Positions 8,308-16,431 are shown, counted from the first letter of the stretch. The stretch: DNA of 64,000 nt from Candidatus Marithrix sp. Canyon 246 (GCF_001723685.1 NZ_MCBX01000003.1:1-64000), one strand, 5' to 3'. Made by a program: numbers and translations. The notes: generated by a model from the sequence alone, not told the origin.

Positions 8308-9219
8308 TTATAAACTATCAATATCAACAATCAAACCTTCTCGCGCCATGTTCGATACTATTGGTGAATTATGTTGACGAAGAATATTTATTGTATCAAG
8401 ATGAATTTCTTCTGCTTTATCATCATCATAATTTGGATCTAAGTGAAATAAATATAAATTTTTTACATTTGCTTCCATTGCAAAATGCACTGTATCAACA
8501 TAACAAGAATGTCCCCAGCCTTTTTTTATTTTATAATCTTCGGGTGTATATTGTGCGTCATGAATTAACAAATCAGCATTTTTTACATGCTCTAAAGCTA
8601 TTTGTCTTTCTTCTGCTTTTATAGTGTTCATAATTTCTGATTCAGAAGCATTAAATTCATTTTGACGCGCATCTATTGCTTGATCCAAAAATCCCAGTTC
8701 ATGATCAGATACATATACAATGGTTTTATCATGTACTGTAATACGATAGCCTAAAGTTATACCCGGATGATGAACATTAAAAGTTTCTACTTTAAATGGT
8801 CCAAATTCAAATTCAGCTTTATGAGCTATTAAGTAATTAATATCTGCTAGCCATGTTTCAACTTCTATTGGAAAATATGGGTCTATCATTTGTCCAGAAA
8901 TACGTTTTTTTATTTCTTCTTGACTATTACCCGGACCATAAATATTAAGTTTCCATCCCGGTATAAATACTGGTACAAAAAACGGTAAACCTGAAATATG
9001 ATCCCAATGATAATGAGTTAAAAGAATGGTAACATCTTTTATTTTATCTTGTTTTATTAATGAATTACCTAGCGGTATAATACCTGTTCCTCCATCCAAA
9101 ATTAAAATATGATCATCAACTCTTAACTCAACACAAACCGTATTTCCGCCAATACGCATGTGACTACCAAATGGTGCTGGATAAGAACCCCGCACTCCCC
9201 AAAATTTCAAATAATTCAA
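8308..9219 (-). CDS. MBL-fold metallohydrolase
   Basis: A 303 aa metallo-beta-lactamase-fold hydrolase. It shows the zinc motif HYHWDH, the later VYVSDHELG and IHDAQYTPEDY segments, and an N-terminal FWGVRGSYPAP typical of a widespread family related to class II cyclic-nucleotide phosphodiesterases and RNase Z-like folds. The substrate is unknown. The start is TTG at 9219, whose TTGA overlaps the TGA stop of the upstream receiver gene. This tight coupling suggests the two proteins work together, perhaps with the receiver controlling the hydrolase (inference). Confidence 0.85.
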   Translation of the reverse strand: MNYLKFWGVRGSYPAPFGSHMRIGGNTVCVELRVDDHILILDGGTGIIPLGNSLIKQDKIKDVTILLTHYHWDHISGLPFFVPVFIPGWKLNIYGPGNSQEEIKKRISGQMIDPYFPIEVETWLADINYLIAHKAEFEFGPFKVETFNVHHPGITLGYRITVHDKTIVYVSDHELGFLDQAIDARQNEFNASESEIMNTIKAEERQIALEHVKNADLLIHDAQYTPEDYKIKKGWGHSCYVDTVHFAMEANVKNLYLFHLDPNYDDDKAEEIHLDTINILRQHNSPIVSNMAREGLIVDIDSL

Positions 9220-9632
9220 ACTGTTGCCGCCTTTAAAGTTGGTTTGCTTGTTATATATTTACGTAATAATTTATTAATTTCATTAAAACGCAAAGGTTTA
9301 ATAATAAAATCTATGACACCAAGTTGCTTTGCAATTGAACGATCTTGAAAGTAATCCTTTGATGTCATAATGATAACTGGTGTCATCTTATGATCCGGTA
9401 AATCACGTAATTTTTTTAATAATGTAAATCCATCCATGCCGGGCATTATAATATCTAAAATTATTAAATCAGGTTTATGTTTTTTTAAGTAAGTAAAAGC
9501 TTCGGCAGATAAATTAAATGAAGTTACATTTACTGGTAATTTATCCGTACTAGCTTTATATAATAATATTGAACTAGGGCTGTCATCTATGACTACAATT
9601 TTTAAGTGATTATTTTTCATAGCATAATACAT
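9216..9632 (-). CDS. Single-domain response regulator (CheY-like receiver)
   Basis: A 138 aa stand-alone receiver domain. The phosphoacceptor is in LIILDIIMPGMDG, the acidic pocket in VVIDDSP, the Ser/Thr switch in VIIMTSKD and the conserved Lys in IIKPLRF. There is no output domain, so it must act through a partner, plausibly the metallohydrolase encoded immediately downstream. No histidine kinase is encoded nearby. The first ATG (9632) and a second one at 9620 are both possible starts; neither has a strong ribosome binding site. It overlaps the end of the SPOR gene. Confidence 0.88.
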   Translation of the reverse strand: MYYAMKNNHLKIVVIDDSPSSILLYKASTDKLPVNVTSFNLSAEAFTYLKKHKPDLIILDIIMPGMDGFTLLKKLRDLPDHKMTPVIIMTSKDYFQDRSIAKQLGVIDFIIKPLRFNEINKLLRKYITSKPTLKAATV

Positions 9633-10113
9633 GTTTTATATTTTTTAATGATTCTTCGCTAGGTAGTTTTACAGTAAGCCAATAATTAGTTTTATAACGT
9701 TCTTGTTGTTTAAAATTATGAAAACCTTTTGCTTTTAATTCTTTAATACGTCTGTTTATATATTTAGTTTGACTAAAAAAACCTAAAGATATTGCATATT
9801 TAAATTTACCAGTTGTAATTATCATAAAATGATCAATACCTTTTTGTTTCAGTTTATATTTAGCTCTTATAGCAGCTTTTCTATTCTTAAAAGGTGGTAA
9901 ATAAATCCATGTTGAAATTAGCTGTTGTGTTTGTTCTATCTTAACTTTTTGATTGTTAAACTGGTTTTCTATCTGTTTTAGCTGGTTTAAATCTTTATAA
10001 GGTCCTATTTTAAAACAAGTTGTTGTTTGTGTTTCAGCTGAAATTTTGTGGTTTTTTGGATATATAAAAAATATTAAATTAACTAAAATTAACAGTAAAG
10101 CTAAACTTCTCAT
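9610..10113 (-). CDS. Small membrane-anchored protein with SPOR-like domain
   Basis: A 167 aa protein with one N-terminal hydrophobic segment (residues 3-17), probably a signal anchor, then a lysine-rich periplasmic part. CFKIGPYKDLNQL and the later KFKYAISLGFFSQTKYINR resemble SPOR repeats, which bind denuded peptidoglycan glycan strands at division sites in other bacteria. The gene sits between coaX (4-base ATGA overlap) and the receiver gene, a place where SPOR proteins are often found after coaX. Function beyond this is unknown. Confidence 0.65.
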   Translation of the reverse strand: MRSLALLLILVNLIFFIYPKNHKISAETQTTTCFKIGPYKDLNQLKQIENQFNNQKVKIEQTQQLISTWIYLPPFKNRKAAIRAKYKLKQKGIDHFMIITTGKFKYAISLGFFSQTKYINRRIKELKAKGFHNFKQQERYKTNYWLTVKLPSEESLKNIKHVLCYEK

Positions 10114-10847
10114 AATCTATGATTTATAATTACACGCAATCCTTGTAAAACTAGATCAGGGATGTATGTATATGGTCTGGTTAATAAAGACGTTAAAGCT
10201 GGAGCATTGCCACCAGTAATTATTAGTTTTATCGGTTGCAAATTGGAGATTACATATTCTATTAAACCGATTACTGCATATAAGCTACCTAGATTTATAG
10301 CTCTATGCGTATCATATGCCAATAACATATTTTTGTTAGTTGAAACTATTTCAGCATTCAATTGTTTTAAAGCATAAGTATTATCTAATAATGACTCTTG
10401 CATAGTGTTTATGCCCGGTATAATCAATCCTCCTTGATGCTTGCCATTGACTGATAATACGTCGATTGTGATAGCGGTTCCACAATCAACAATACAGATT
10501 GGATCAGATTTAAATATATCATAAGCGGCAATTAAGACTAACCAGCGATCAACACCTAATTGTTCAGGTTTATGATAAGCATTGATGACCCCGCATTCCT
10601 TGTATGTACTACCAATAAAGTGTATTTGACATTTCCAGTTTTTAGTTATCCATTCAGTAATAATGGGTCCAGCGACATTAGAAATCCAAACGCTTTCAAC
10701 AGGAATTTCCATTTGTAGCCATATAGATGTCAATATTGTCTTAAAATTGTCATGCTTATATAATTGGGATTGTTGAGCTGTAATTTGGTCTGATTTTAGA
10801 ATAGCCCATTTTATGGCACTATTACCTATATCTATTAATAATTTCAT
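10110..10847 (-). CDS. coaX: Type III pantothenate kinase
   Basis: Phosphorylates pantothenate, the first step of coenzyme A synthesis. At 245 aa it has the usual length, and the ASKHA-fold motifs are present: LIDIGNSAIKW for phosphate binding, GVDRWLVLIAAY, VDCGTAITID and GGLIIPGINTM. Type III enzymes need a monovalent cation and are not inhibited by CoA. The ATG overlaps the birA stop in ATGA. The birA-coaX pairing is a common gammaproteobacterial arrangement. Confidence 0.95.
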   Translation of the reverse strand: MKLLIDIGNSAIKWAILKSDQITAQQSQLYKHDNFKTILTSIWLQMEIPVESVWISNVAGPIITEWITKNWKCQIHFIGSTYKECGVINAYHKPEQLGVDRWLVLIAAYDIFKSDPICIVDCGTAITIDVLSVNGKHQGGLIIPGINTMQESLLDNTYALKQLNAEIVSTNKNMLLAYDTHRAINLGSLYAVIGLIEYVISNLQPIKLIITGGNAPALTSLLTRPYTYIPDLVLQGLRVIINHRL

Positions 10848-11629
10848 AAACGTAAACTGACTTCACCACATACATATTTGTGTTTACCAACTTGTAAAGC
10901 ACCTTGTTCATCAATGCCATTGGCTTTGGCGGTGATTAATTTATATTCTCCGTCTGCAATAGGTATTTTAACAGTTACTATTTTGCCATAACTAAGATCA
11001 AAGCGATGCCAATCTTGTTTATATGGTTCTAATCCTGTTTTTGGATAAGTCATTAAGGTTTGTAAACAGTGATCAATTAAGGCTGCGGCTAAATCATTGC
11101 GTGATACATTCTGCCCTAATATAGTCTCTAAATCTATCCAAGCTTGATCAATAGATTTAATTTTAGGCATGTTGACATTTAAACCAATACCGATTACTAC
11201 TTCACAACGCGAAGAAATAAAACGACTTTCCAATAACAAACCTGCTAATTTATGAGCTTGCCATAACAGATCATTAGGCCATTTAATTGCGACATCAGTA
11301 GCTCCAAAACTATGTAATACACGCACTATTGTCACAGTTAAAGCTATATTTAATCCAGTTAAAGAGAAATTGAGTTTAGCATATGAATGCTTAATAGATA
11401 AATAAATTCCACCAGCGTAATGAGAAATCCACTGCCTACCTAAACGTCCACGCCCTGCGGTTTGATATTCTGCTAAACAAGCAATTGGATAATCTGCTTG
11501 ATTTAAGACATAAGTATTAGTAGAATCAATGGTATCAATTACTTTTAAATATAATAAGTCTTGTTGAGATTGTTTGGACAGTTGAGATATGATTTTATTA
11601 TGATTTAGAATATGGGTCGGAAATTGCAT
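10844..11629 (-). CDS. birA: Biotin--[acetyl-CoA-carboxylase] ligase, no DNA-binding domain
   Basis: Attaches biotin to the carboxyl carrier protein of acetyl-CoA carboxylase via biotinyl-AMP. The catalytic loop GRGRLGRQW, the KWPNDL motif and the C-terminal SH3-like domain are visible. At 261 aa it lacks the N-terminal winged helix of the E. coli repressor form, so it is a ligase only. It is the first gene of a minus-strand unit with coaX, the SPOR gene, the receiver and the metallohydrolase. Its start region is partly duplicated at about 12050-12085, upstream of the second curlin gene. Confidence 0.94.
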   Translation of the reverse strand: MQFPTHILNHNKIISQLSKQSQQDLLYLKVIDTIDSTNTYVLNQADYPIACLAEYQTAGRGRLGRQWISHYAGGIYLSIKHSYAKLNFSLTGLNIALTVTIVRVLHSFGATDVAIKWPNDLLWQAHKLAGLLLESRFISSRCEVVIGIGLNVNMPKIKSIDQAWIDLETILGQNVSRNDLAAALIDHCLQTLMTYPKTGLEPYKQDWHRFDLSYGKIVTVKIPIADGEYKLITAKANGIDEQGALQVGKHKYVCGEVSLRL

Positions 11630-11673
11630 ATATTTTCAAAAATTGATTATTTTAGTAAGTAGGATATTATCTC

Positions 11674-11961
11674 ATGTTTAAGACCTCAATTCATAAAAGT
11701 GCTGCTTTGATATTTGCAGCAATTAGCTCTATTTCATTCCAAACCACTGCCCTTGCCGGGAACAACGCCACAGTAGTACAGAACGGACGTGTTAATAATA
11801 GTCACATAATCCAGCGTGGTTATCGCAATAATGCTAGACTGAATCAGAGAGGTTGTGATAATAATGGCCGAATCGGTCAATCTGGCAGCTACAACAATGC
11901 AGGGGTTAATCAGAGCAGCAGAAGATGCAGAAGTAGAAGTAGAAGAACAAGATGTTATTAA
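11674..11961 (+). CDS. Curlin-repeat secreted protein 1, basic Cys-containing tail
   Basis: A 95 aa protein with a signal peptide (cleavage probably after TALA, residue 28) and five 11-residue curlin-type repeats starting at Asn29: N-N-x-x-hydrophobic-x-Q-x-G-x-x. CsgA/CsgB repeats have this spacing of Asn, Gln and Gly, which stack into an amyloid beta-helix. Residues after about 82 form an Arg-rich tail with two cysteines (ending TRCY). The ATG follows AGGAT. It is followed by a close paralogue at 12160. No csgE, csgF or csgG is visible nearby, so the export route is unknown. Confidence 0.8.
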   Translation: MFKTSIHKSAALIFAAISSISFQTTALAGNNATVVQNGRVNNSHIIQRGYRNNARLNQRGCDNNGRIGQSGSYNNAGVNQSSRRCRSRSRRTRCY

Positions 11962-11981
11962 CTCGATGACCAAGTTTTTTC

Positions 11982-12010
11982 TTGACTTTTAAATCCATAT
12001 ATGATATTTA
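11982..12010 (+). promoter_or_regulatory. Possible sigma-70 promoter for curlin gene 2
   Basis: TTGACT at 11982-11987 and TATTTA at 12005-12010 are separated by 17 bases, in the 198-base gap between curlin genes 1 and 2. It would give a leader of about 140 bases. The -10 match is imperfect in an AT-rich background, so this is tentative. Confidence 0.3.
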
Positions 12011-12159
12011 TATGGTGTTGAAAAAAATTGTCTATAGATAAAAATTGGTTGTAAAATTGCATATTTTCCAAAAAATGATTATTCGAGGCACTACATATTT
12101 CGATTAATCATAGTACCCATAATTCAAATTCATTTAAATAGTAAATAGGATATTATATC

Positions 12160-12471
12160 ATGTTTAAGACCTCAATTCATAAAAGTGCTGCTTTGATATT
12201 TGCAATTAGCTCTATCTCTTTCCAAACCAGTGTCTTTGCAGGGAACAACGCAACTGTAGTACAGGGTGGAGGTGTGAATACTAGTCACATCTACCAAGAT
12301 GGTTATTACAATCGTGGCACCAATGTTCAGTTTGGTCATGACAACTATTCTAGTCTGGATCAGACTGGTGTGCATAATAATGCCGAAGTCGGACAAGATG
12401 GCACATACAATGATGCTAGGGTACGTCAGAGAGAAGTAAGCAGATGCAGAAGAAGACCACATTGTTATTAA
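12160..12471 (+). CDS. Curlin-repeat secreted protein 2, basic Cys-containing tail
   Basis: A 103 aa paralogue of the preceding gene. The signal peptide is almost identical (the copy lacks one Ala), followed by six 11-residue repeats of the N-x-x-x-x-x-Q-x-G pattern from Asn28 on. The tail again is Arg-rich with two cysteines (RCRRRPHCY). About 50 bases upstream of the ATG are also similar to those upstream of gene 1, and the similarity reaches into the copy of the birA start. A tandem duplication therefore included the leader region. It is likely an amyloid subunit (inference from repeat pattern). Confidence 0.8.
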   Translation: MFKTSIHKSAALIFAISSISFQTSVFAGNNATVVQGGGVNTSHIYQDGYYNRGTNVQFGHDNYSSLDQTGVHNNAEVGQDGTYNDARVRQREVSRCRRRPHCY

Positions 12472-12493
12472 GATAACATTTAAGCGCGGCGAC

Positions 12494-12508
12494 TGGTTTT
12501 TACCATGC
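12494..12508 (+). promoter_or_regulatory. Weak sigma-54 type promoter candidate
   Basis: GG at 12495-12496 and GC at 12507-12508 are ten bases apart, within TGG...TGC, as in the -24/-12 elements of sigma-54 promoters. The site is about 55 bases upstream of curlin gene 3. The inner part of the consensus is not matched. An NtrC-type activator is encoded at 15000-16418 and rpoN at 42671-44119, which makes it worth noting. Confidence 0.2.
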
Positions 12509-12563
12509 CGTCTTTAGGACCAATGAAATTTCACTAGACTTTAGTTTTTAATAAGGATACAAG

Positions 12564-12866
12564 ATGAAAAGATTAGTTATTTTAATAACGGTAAGCAGTA
12601 CTCTTCTCGCATACAATGTACACGCTCAACAAAATTATCAGTTTAAAGATGGACGTTTTCCTACAGTAAGTATTGACGCAGACGTGCAGGCTGATAAGAC
12701 TAACGAGAAGTCTATTAGACAGGATTCCGACATCAATATCTTCGGTGGTATACAAGCCGGATCAAGGAATTCCTATAACATACAGCAAAGCGGTGAAGTT
12801 AATTCTACCCGGATACGTCAACGTCAGTCTTCTCAAGCTCGTAGAGATAGATATAGAGATAGATAA
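12564..12866 (+). CDS. Curlin-like secreted protein 3, Arg-rich tail
   Basis: A 100 aa protein with signal peptide (MKRLVILITVSS to about HAQ, residue 22). The mature part has irregular curlin-like repeats: KSIRQDSDINI, GGIQAGSRNSY, NIQQSGEVNST and RIRQ. The C-terminus is strongly basic (RRDRYRDR). The Q-x-G-x-x-N pattern is weaker than in genes 1 and 2, so it is more like a minor subunit or nucleator such as CsgB (inference). It starts a second sub-cluster sharing the MKR-hydrophobic signal with genes 4 and 5. Confidence 0.65.
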   Translation: MKRLVILITVSSTLLAYNVHAQQNYQFKDGRFPTVSIDADVQADKTNEKSIRQDSDINIFGGIQAGSRNSYNIQQSGEVNSTRIRQRQSSQARRDRYRDR

Positions 12867-12908
12867 GCAACTATATTTTGCTTAGGTTTATAAGGAGGAA
12901 TGTATAAG

Positions 12909-13139
12909 ATGAAAAGGTTTATTATTCTAGTCGTTGCAACTAGCACTCTTGTTGCTTGCAATAGTCAACAGTCAAGCGAAACAGAAAGCAGCACAGAAGT
13001 TTACCAAAATCGTAACTCAACTGCAACTATCACTCAGGATGGTGTTGAGTCCGAAACCATAGTTGAGCGCGATGCTAACAGTCAAACCATTATTCGGCAA
13101 AGCGGTGGTAACAGCACCGTGATTAAACAGTCAAACTAG
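12909..13139 (+). CDS. Curlin-like lipoprotein 4
   Basis: A 76 aa protein whose start I place at the ATG at 12909, not 12900: AGGAGG at 12893-12898 would be only one base from the first ATG but ten from the second, and MKRF matches the neighbour's MKRL. The signal ends in a lipobox LVAC, so it may be lipid-anchored. The rest is a chain of about 11-residue units such as ATITQDGVES, TIVERDANS and TIIRQSGGNS, curlin-like with Gln/Gly/Asn spacing. A tandem copy with a different C-terminus follows 4 bases later. Confidence 0.65.
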   Translation: MKRFIILVVATSTLVACNSQQSSETESSTEVYQNRNSTATITQDGVESETIVERDANSQTIIRQSGGNSTVIKQSN

Positions 13140-13143
13140 TAAG

Positions 13144-13464
13144 ATGAAAGGGTTTGTTATTCTAGTTGCTGCGGCTAGCAATATTGTTTTCGCAACAGAA
13201 ACCTACCGTCATGGTAACTCAAGCGCAACGATCACTCAGGACGGTCCGTTGTCCGAATTCTGGATTGAACGCGACTTTGACAGTCAAACCATTATTCGGC
13301 GTAGCCGTGGTAACAGTGCCGTTATTAGACAGTCAAGAAGAAGAAGAAGAAGAAGGTACACCACTCCTCCACCGGATACTAGGAGCAGATGTATGGAATT
13401 AGATGTTTCAGAAGAGTTCCGTAGATTATTCTTGGACAGATTCAATCAAAAATATTGTAAGTGA
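13144..13464 (+). CDS. Curlin-like secreted protein 5 with poly-Arg tract
   Basis: A 106 aa tandem duplicate of gene 4 (shared ATITQDG and SQTIIR units) that lost the lipobox Cys. Instead it has a signal ending near FATET. After the repeats comes a run of seven arginines encoded by AGA/AGG triplets (about 13337-13357), then a 35-residue tail with two cysteines (RCMELDV and KYCK). The triplet run could change length in frame by slippage. Basic tails recur in curlin genes 1, 2, 3 and 5, suggesting binding of a polyanion or of the barrel anchor (inference). Confidence 0.6.
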   Translation: MKGFVILVAAASNIVFATETYRHGNSSATITQDGPLSEFWIERDFDSQTIIRRSRGNSAVIRQSRRRRRRRYTTPPPDTRSRCMELDVSEEFRRLFLDRFNQKYCK

Positions 13465-13522
13465 ATTGGATAGAAAAGTGCATGTTATAAACTCATTAAT
13501 TTAAACAAATAAAATTAAAAAA

Positions 13523-14812
13523 ATGAGTAAGTTATTTATATATTGCATTTTATGGTTCTCTTGCACTGCGTGGGGAGAAAATCAAGCCATCAATCAATCA
13601 GAACAAAACAATGTTTTTGGCGTGATTCAATTAGGCCCTTTTGCGGCTGTAGATCTTATTCAAAAAGGTGATTATAACCGGACTGCTGTTGTTCAATTTG
13701 GTATAAATCCTGTAGGAACAATCACGCAGCAAGGTAATTATAATCGCGCAGTCGTATTTCAAATCTCAGATACATCTACTCTCAACATCTTCCAAGATGG
13801 CGTTTTCAATATTACGTCTATATCTCAAAATTCTGCTTCGCCGGTAGGCAACTTGTCACAATCTTCATTGAATACTCTTGTCAACAATTTCCTCTTCGCA
13901 CCAGAGACGCTTGCATCGCAAACTGAGTTGACACAGATTAAAACACTTAGTTTCAACACTAGTCTTCTTTCTCGCTTGGATCATCCTTTATCTAAACGAT
14001 TCACTGTATTTGGAGGTCGCAATCTTGCAGAAGGACAGCATTCCGATAGATTAGGTGCTATTGGCTTTGATTACAATATAACCACAAGCATGATAGGTGG
14101 TGAAATGCAGCTAGCACCCAATCTGCGTTTAGGTCTTGCCTTGCAACGTTCCAAAACTGATGGTGATGTAAACTATGGTCTGGCAAATATTGATATCCAT
14201 TCAACTCAGTTTAGTATTTTCGGCTCTGTCAACATAGAACAACTGTTCATGGACTTTGCTGCTGCATATGGAAATAATGACTATAAAATTAATCGACCGG
14301 GATTCGATTCTCCTGTAAGCTCGAACCATGAAGGTTATGATGTTTCCTTGTCAACTCGTGCTGGATACCTATTTAAACATAAATTTTTGAAGTTCGGTCC
14401 AGTATTTGAATTGAATTACATTAAAACCAATATAGATAACTATCAGGAACTAGGCAATGTTCTGCTCACACAAATTGTGGATGAACAAATCAATGAATTC
14501 TTGATAGGTGAAGTAGGAGTTCAACTACGCTATGGATCCCATAATTTTTCTACATTCACTAATTTGACTTTAGAACACGATTTCACAATAGAAGAATTTA
14601 GGGTGATCGACAGCTCCTACTCGATGTCACCTGACAAGAAGGTTTTTATACCCGTTTCTGATTTTAAGCACAGAAACTCGGTTCGATTGCAAAGCGGGCT
14701 TGATGTGGAAATAGATTTTGGATTAGAACTATCATTCTTAGTAGATTTTCGGTTTAACAACGATGATACAGATGCTTGGATGGTGGGGGCTAATGTGAAT
14801 TATCCTTTTTAA
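13523..14812 (+). CDS. Curlin-repeat / autotransporter beta-barrel fusion protein
   Basis: A 429 aa outer-membrane protein. Residues 1-18 form a signal peptide (ending TAWG). Residues 20-105 contain about seven 11-residue curlin-type repeats with Q-x-G and N-x spacing. A Leu/Ser/Thr-rich linker runs to about residue 150. Residues 155-429 look like an autotransporter beta-domain: GAIGFDYNITTSMIGGEMQ, alternating hydrophobic strands and a C-terminal NVNYPF ending in Phe. Such a fusion would display curlin repeats on the cell surface without CsgG and could seed polymerisation of the five small curlin-like proteins encoded just upstream. That role is inference. Confidence 0.75.
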   Translation: MSKLFIYCILWFSCTAWGENQAINQSEQNNVFGVIQLGPFAAVDLIQKGDYNRTAVVQFGINPVGTITQQGNYNRAVVFQISDTSTLNIFQDGVFNITSISQNSASPVGNLSQSSLNTLVNNFLFAPETLASQTELTQIKTLSFNTSLLSRLDHPLSKRFTVFGGRNLAEGQHSDRLGAIGFDYNITTSMIGGEMQLAPNLRLGLALQRSKTDGDVNYGLANIDIHSTQFSIFGSVNIEQLFMDFAAAYGNNDYKINRPGFDSPVSSNHEGYDVSLSTRAGYLFKHKFLKFGPVFELNYIKTNIDNYQELGNVLLTQIVDEQINEFLIGEVGVQLRYGSHNFSTFTNLTLEHDFTIEEFRVIDSSYSMSPDKKVFIPVSDFKHRNSVRLQSGLDVEIDFGLELSFLVDFRFNNDDTDAWMVGANVNYPF

Positions 14813-14814
14813 TT

Positions 14815-14958
14815 TATAGGCAATTTTTAATGCTGCCGCACAGTTTACGATTAAAAGTATAAGCTAGTATTTGTTTAAATTGTTTATCATCAAAGGCACT
14901 GAAAAGATGAGATTTACGCATCTCTACTTGAATATTAATATCTGGAATATTTTTCATT
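14815..14958 (-). pseudogene. Truncated Crp/Fnr-like fragment, chimeric end
   Basis: A 47-codon reading from ATG at 14958 contains HLFSAFDDKQFKQIL, like the first helix of Crp/Fnr cyclic-nucleotide-binding domains, then stops. Its last part includes 21 bases (14835-14855) identical to 15808-15828 inside the sigma-54 activator gene, but read in another frame. It therefore looks like a leftover created by deletion and recombination. Not expected to be functional. Confidence 0.4.
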
Positions 14959-14966
14959 ATTTAGCA

Positions 14967-14994
14967 AAAACCATCTATAAATATAGATGGTTTT
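14967..14994. terminator. Bidirectional terminator hairpin
   Basis: A perfect 12-bp stem, AAAACCATCTAT / ATAGATGGTTTT, with loop AAAT, lies just after the stop of the minus-strand sigma-54 activator gene and is flanked by T/A runs on both sides. It can end transcription from either direction. Confidence 0.75.
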
Positions 14995-14999
14995 AAAAT

Positions 15000-16418
15000 T
15001 TAACGACTATTTGCAACAGAATTGCCGCTTTTACTCAAACGTTGCATTTTGCTATACAAAGTTGTGCGATTAATTCCTAAAATACGAGCCGCTTGACTTA
15101 AATTACTTTGGCTTATTTTTAGTGCTGCATTGATATAACGGCGTTCCCATTCTAATAAAATTTCATCTAATGAAAATCCACCTTTATTTAATTGATTTAG
15201 AATTGTTTGTTCAGAATCACCATCATATAATGTATCATTACTAGGTGCCTGTTCTAATTCATTGTCTAATTGTGCTTTGGTGACTAATTGATTAGGATAT
15301 TTGACGCCTAAACGAATTACAATATTGCGTAACTCACGAATATTACCCGGAAAACCGTAATTTTTCCAAGTTTCTCTTGCATCTGTATCTAATTGAAATA
15401 AAGTTCCCATATCAGAATAAAATTTCTGAAAATGTTTTAATAACAAGAAACTATCTTCTTCACGATCACATAAAGGTGGAACTTTAACTGTTAATACACT
15501 CAGACGGTGATACAAATCGCCACGAAATTGCCCTTTTTTAGCTTCTTCGCGTAAATTACGATTAGTTGAAGCAATAATTCGCGCATTAGATTTTCTTACT
15601 TGAGTTTCACCTAAACGATAATATTCACCATTTTCTAATACACGTAATAATTTAGATTGTAATTGTAAGGGCATTTCCCCAATTTCATCTAATATTAAAC
15701 TACCATTAGTCGCTTCTTCAAAAAAACCTGAACGCGCTGAATTAGCACCAGTAAATGCACCTTTAGCATGTCCAAATAATTGTGCTTCTAATAACTCAGA
15801 TGTAAAAGCCGCACAGTTTACGATTAAACAAGCCTCATTAGCACGTTGACTTTGCTTATGCAGACATTGTGCTATTAACTCTTTACCTGTACCAGAATCA
15901 CCTTCAACTAATACTGAAAATGGTGAATTAGCAAATTGTTGCATTTGTGAACGCAAGGTTTGAATTGCCATGCTGTCACCAATAAGACCACAATCTTTTT
16001 GATTTTCTTGAGGTTTATGTTGTTCAGCACCTAAAATCATCAACTGATGATTTAGTCGCGTTTTCAGCAAATCTATATCACAAGGTTTAGGAATAAAATC
16101 GACTGCACCTAATGTCAAAGCATGTCGAACATTATCTTGTGTATCTTGCCCTGATAAAATCAGAATTTTAATTAATGGATTAAAATTTAATAATTCTGAC
16201 ACTAAGGCAAAGCCTTCTTCAGGGCTATGTGGATTAGGTGGTAATCCTAAATCAATTAAAGCGACATTAGGTAATACAGGTAAAGTATAAAGCAAACGCT
16301 TTACTTCCTCACGAGTAGCAACTAATTCAACATTAAAATTATCTTGTAATACAAAGGCAAGAGATTCACCAATCAGTGGATCATCATCGACTAGTAATAA
16401 ACTTGGCAATTGAGCCAT
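15000..16418 (-). CDS. NtrC-family sigma-54 dependent response regulator
   Basis: A 472 aa protein with three domains. An N-terminal receiver (LLLVDDDP, phospho-Asp in VALIDLGLP, FIPKPCD) is followed by an AAA+ sigma-54 activating domain with Walker A GDSGTGKE and the sigma-54 contact loop GAFTGA. The C-terminal Fis-type helix-turn-helix contains LSQAARILGINRTTLYSKMQ. It activates RpoN-dependent promoters when phosphorylated. No sensor kinase gene is adjacent. Its targets are unknown; the polysaccharide genes and curlin cluster on either side are candidates. Ends at a strong hairpin. Confidence 0.93.
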   Translation of the reverse strand: MAQLPSLLLVDDDPLIGESLAFVLQDNFNVELVATREEVKRLLYTLPVLPNVALIDLGLPPNPHSPEEGFALVSELLNFNPLIKILILSGQDTQDNVRHALTLGAVDFIPKPCDIDLLKTRLNHQLMILGAEQHKPQENQKDCGLIGDSMAIQTLRSQMQQFANSPFSVLVEGDSGTGKELIAQCLHKQSQRANEACLIVNCAAFTSELLEAQLFGHAKGAFTGANSARSGFFEEATNGSLILDEIGEMPLQLQSKLLRVLENGEYYRLGETQVRKSNARIIASTNRNLREEAKKGQFRGDLYHRLSVLTVKVPPLCDREEDSFLLLKHFQKFYSDMGTLFQLDTDARETWKNYGFPGNIRELRNIVIRLGVKYPNQLVTKAQLDNELEQAPSNDTLYDGDSEQTILNQLNKGGFSLDEILLEWERRYINAALKISQSNLSQAARILGINRTTLYSKMQRLSKSGNSVANSR

Positions 16419-16431
16419 TATCTGGTTCCTT

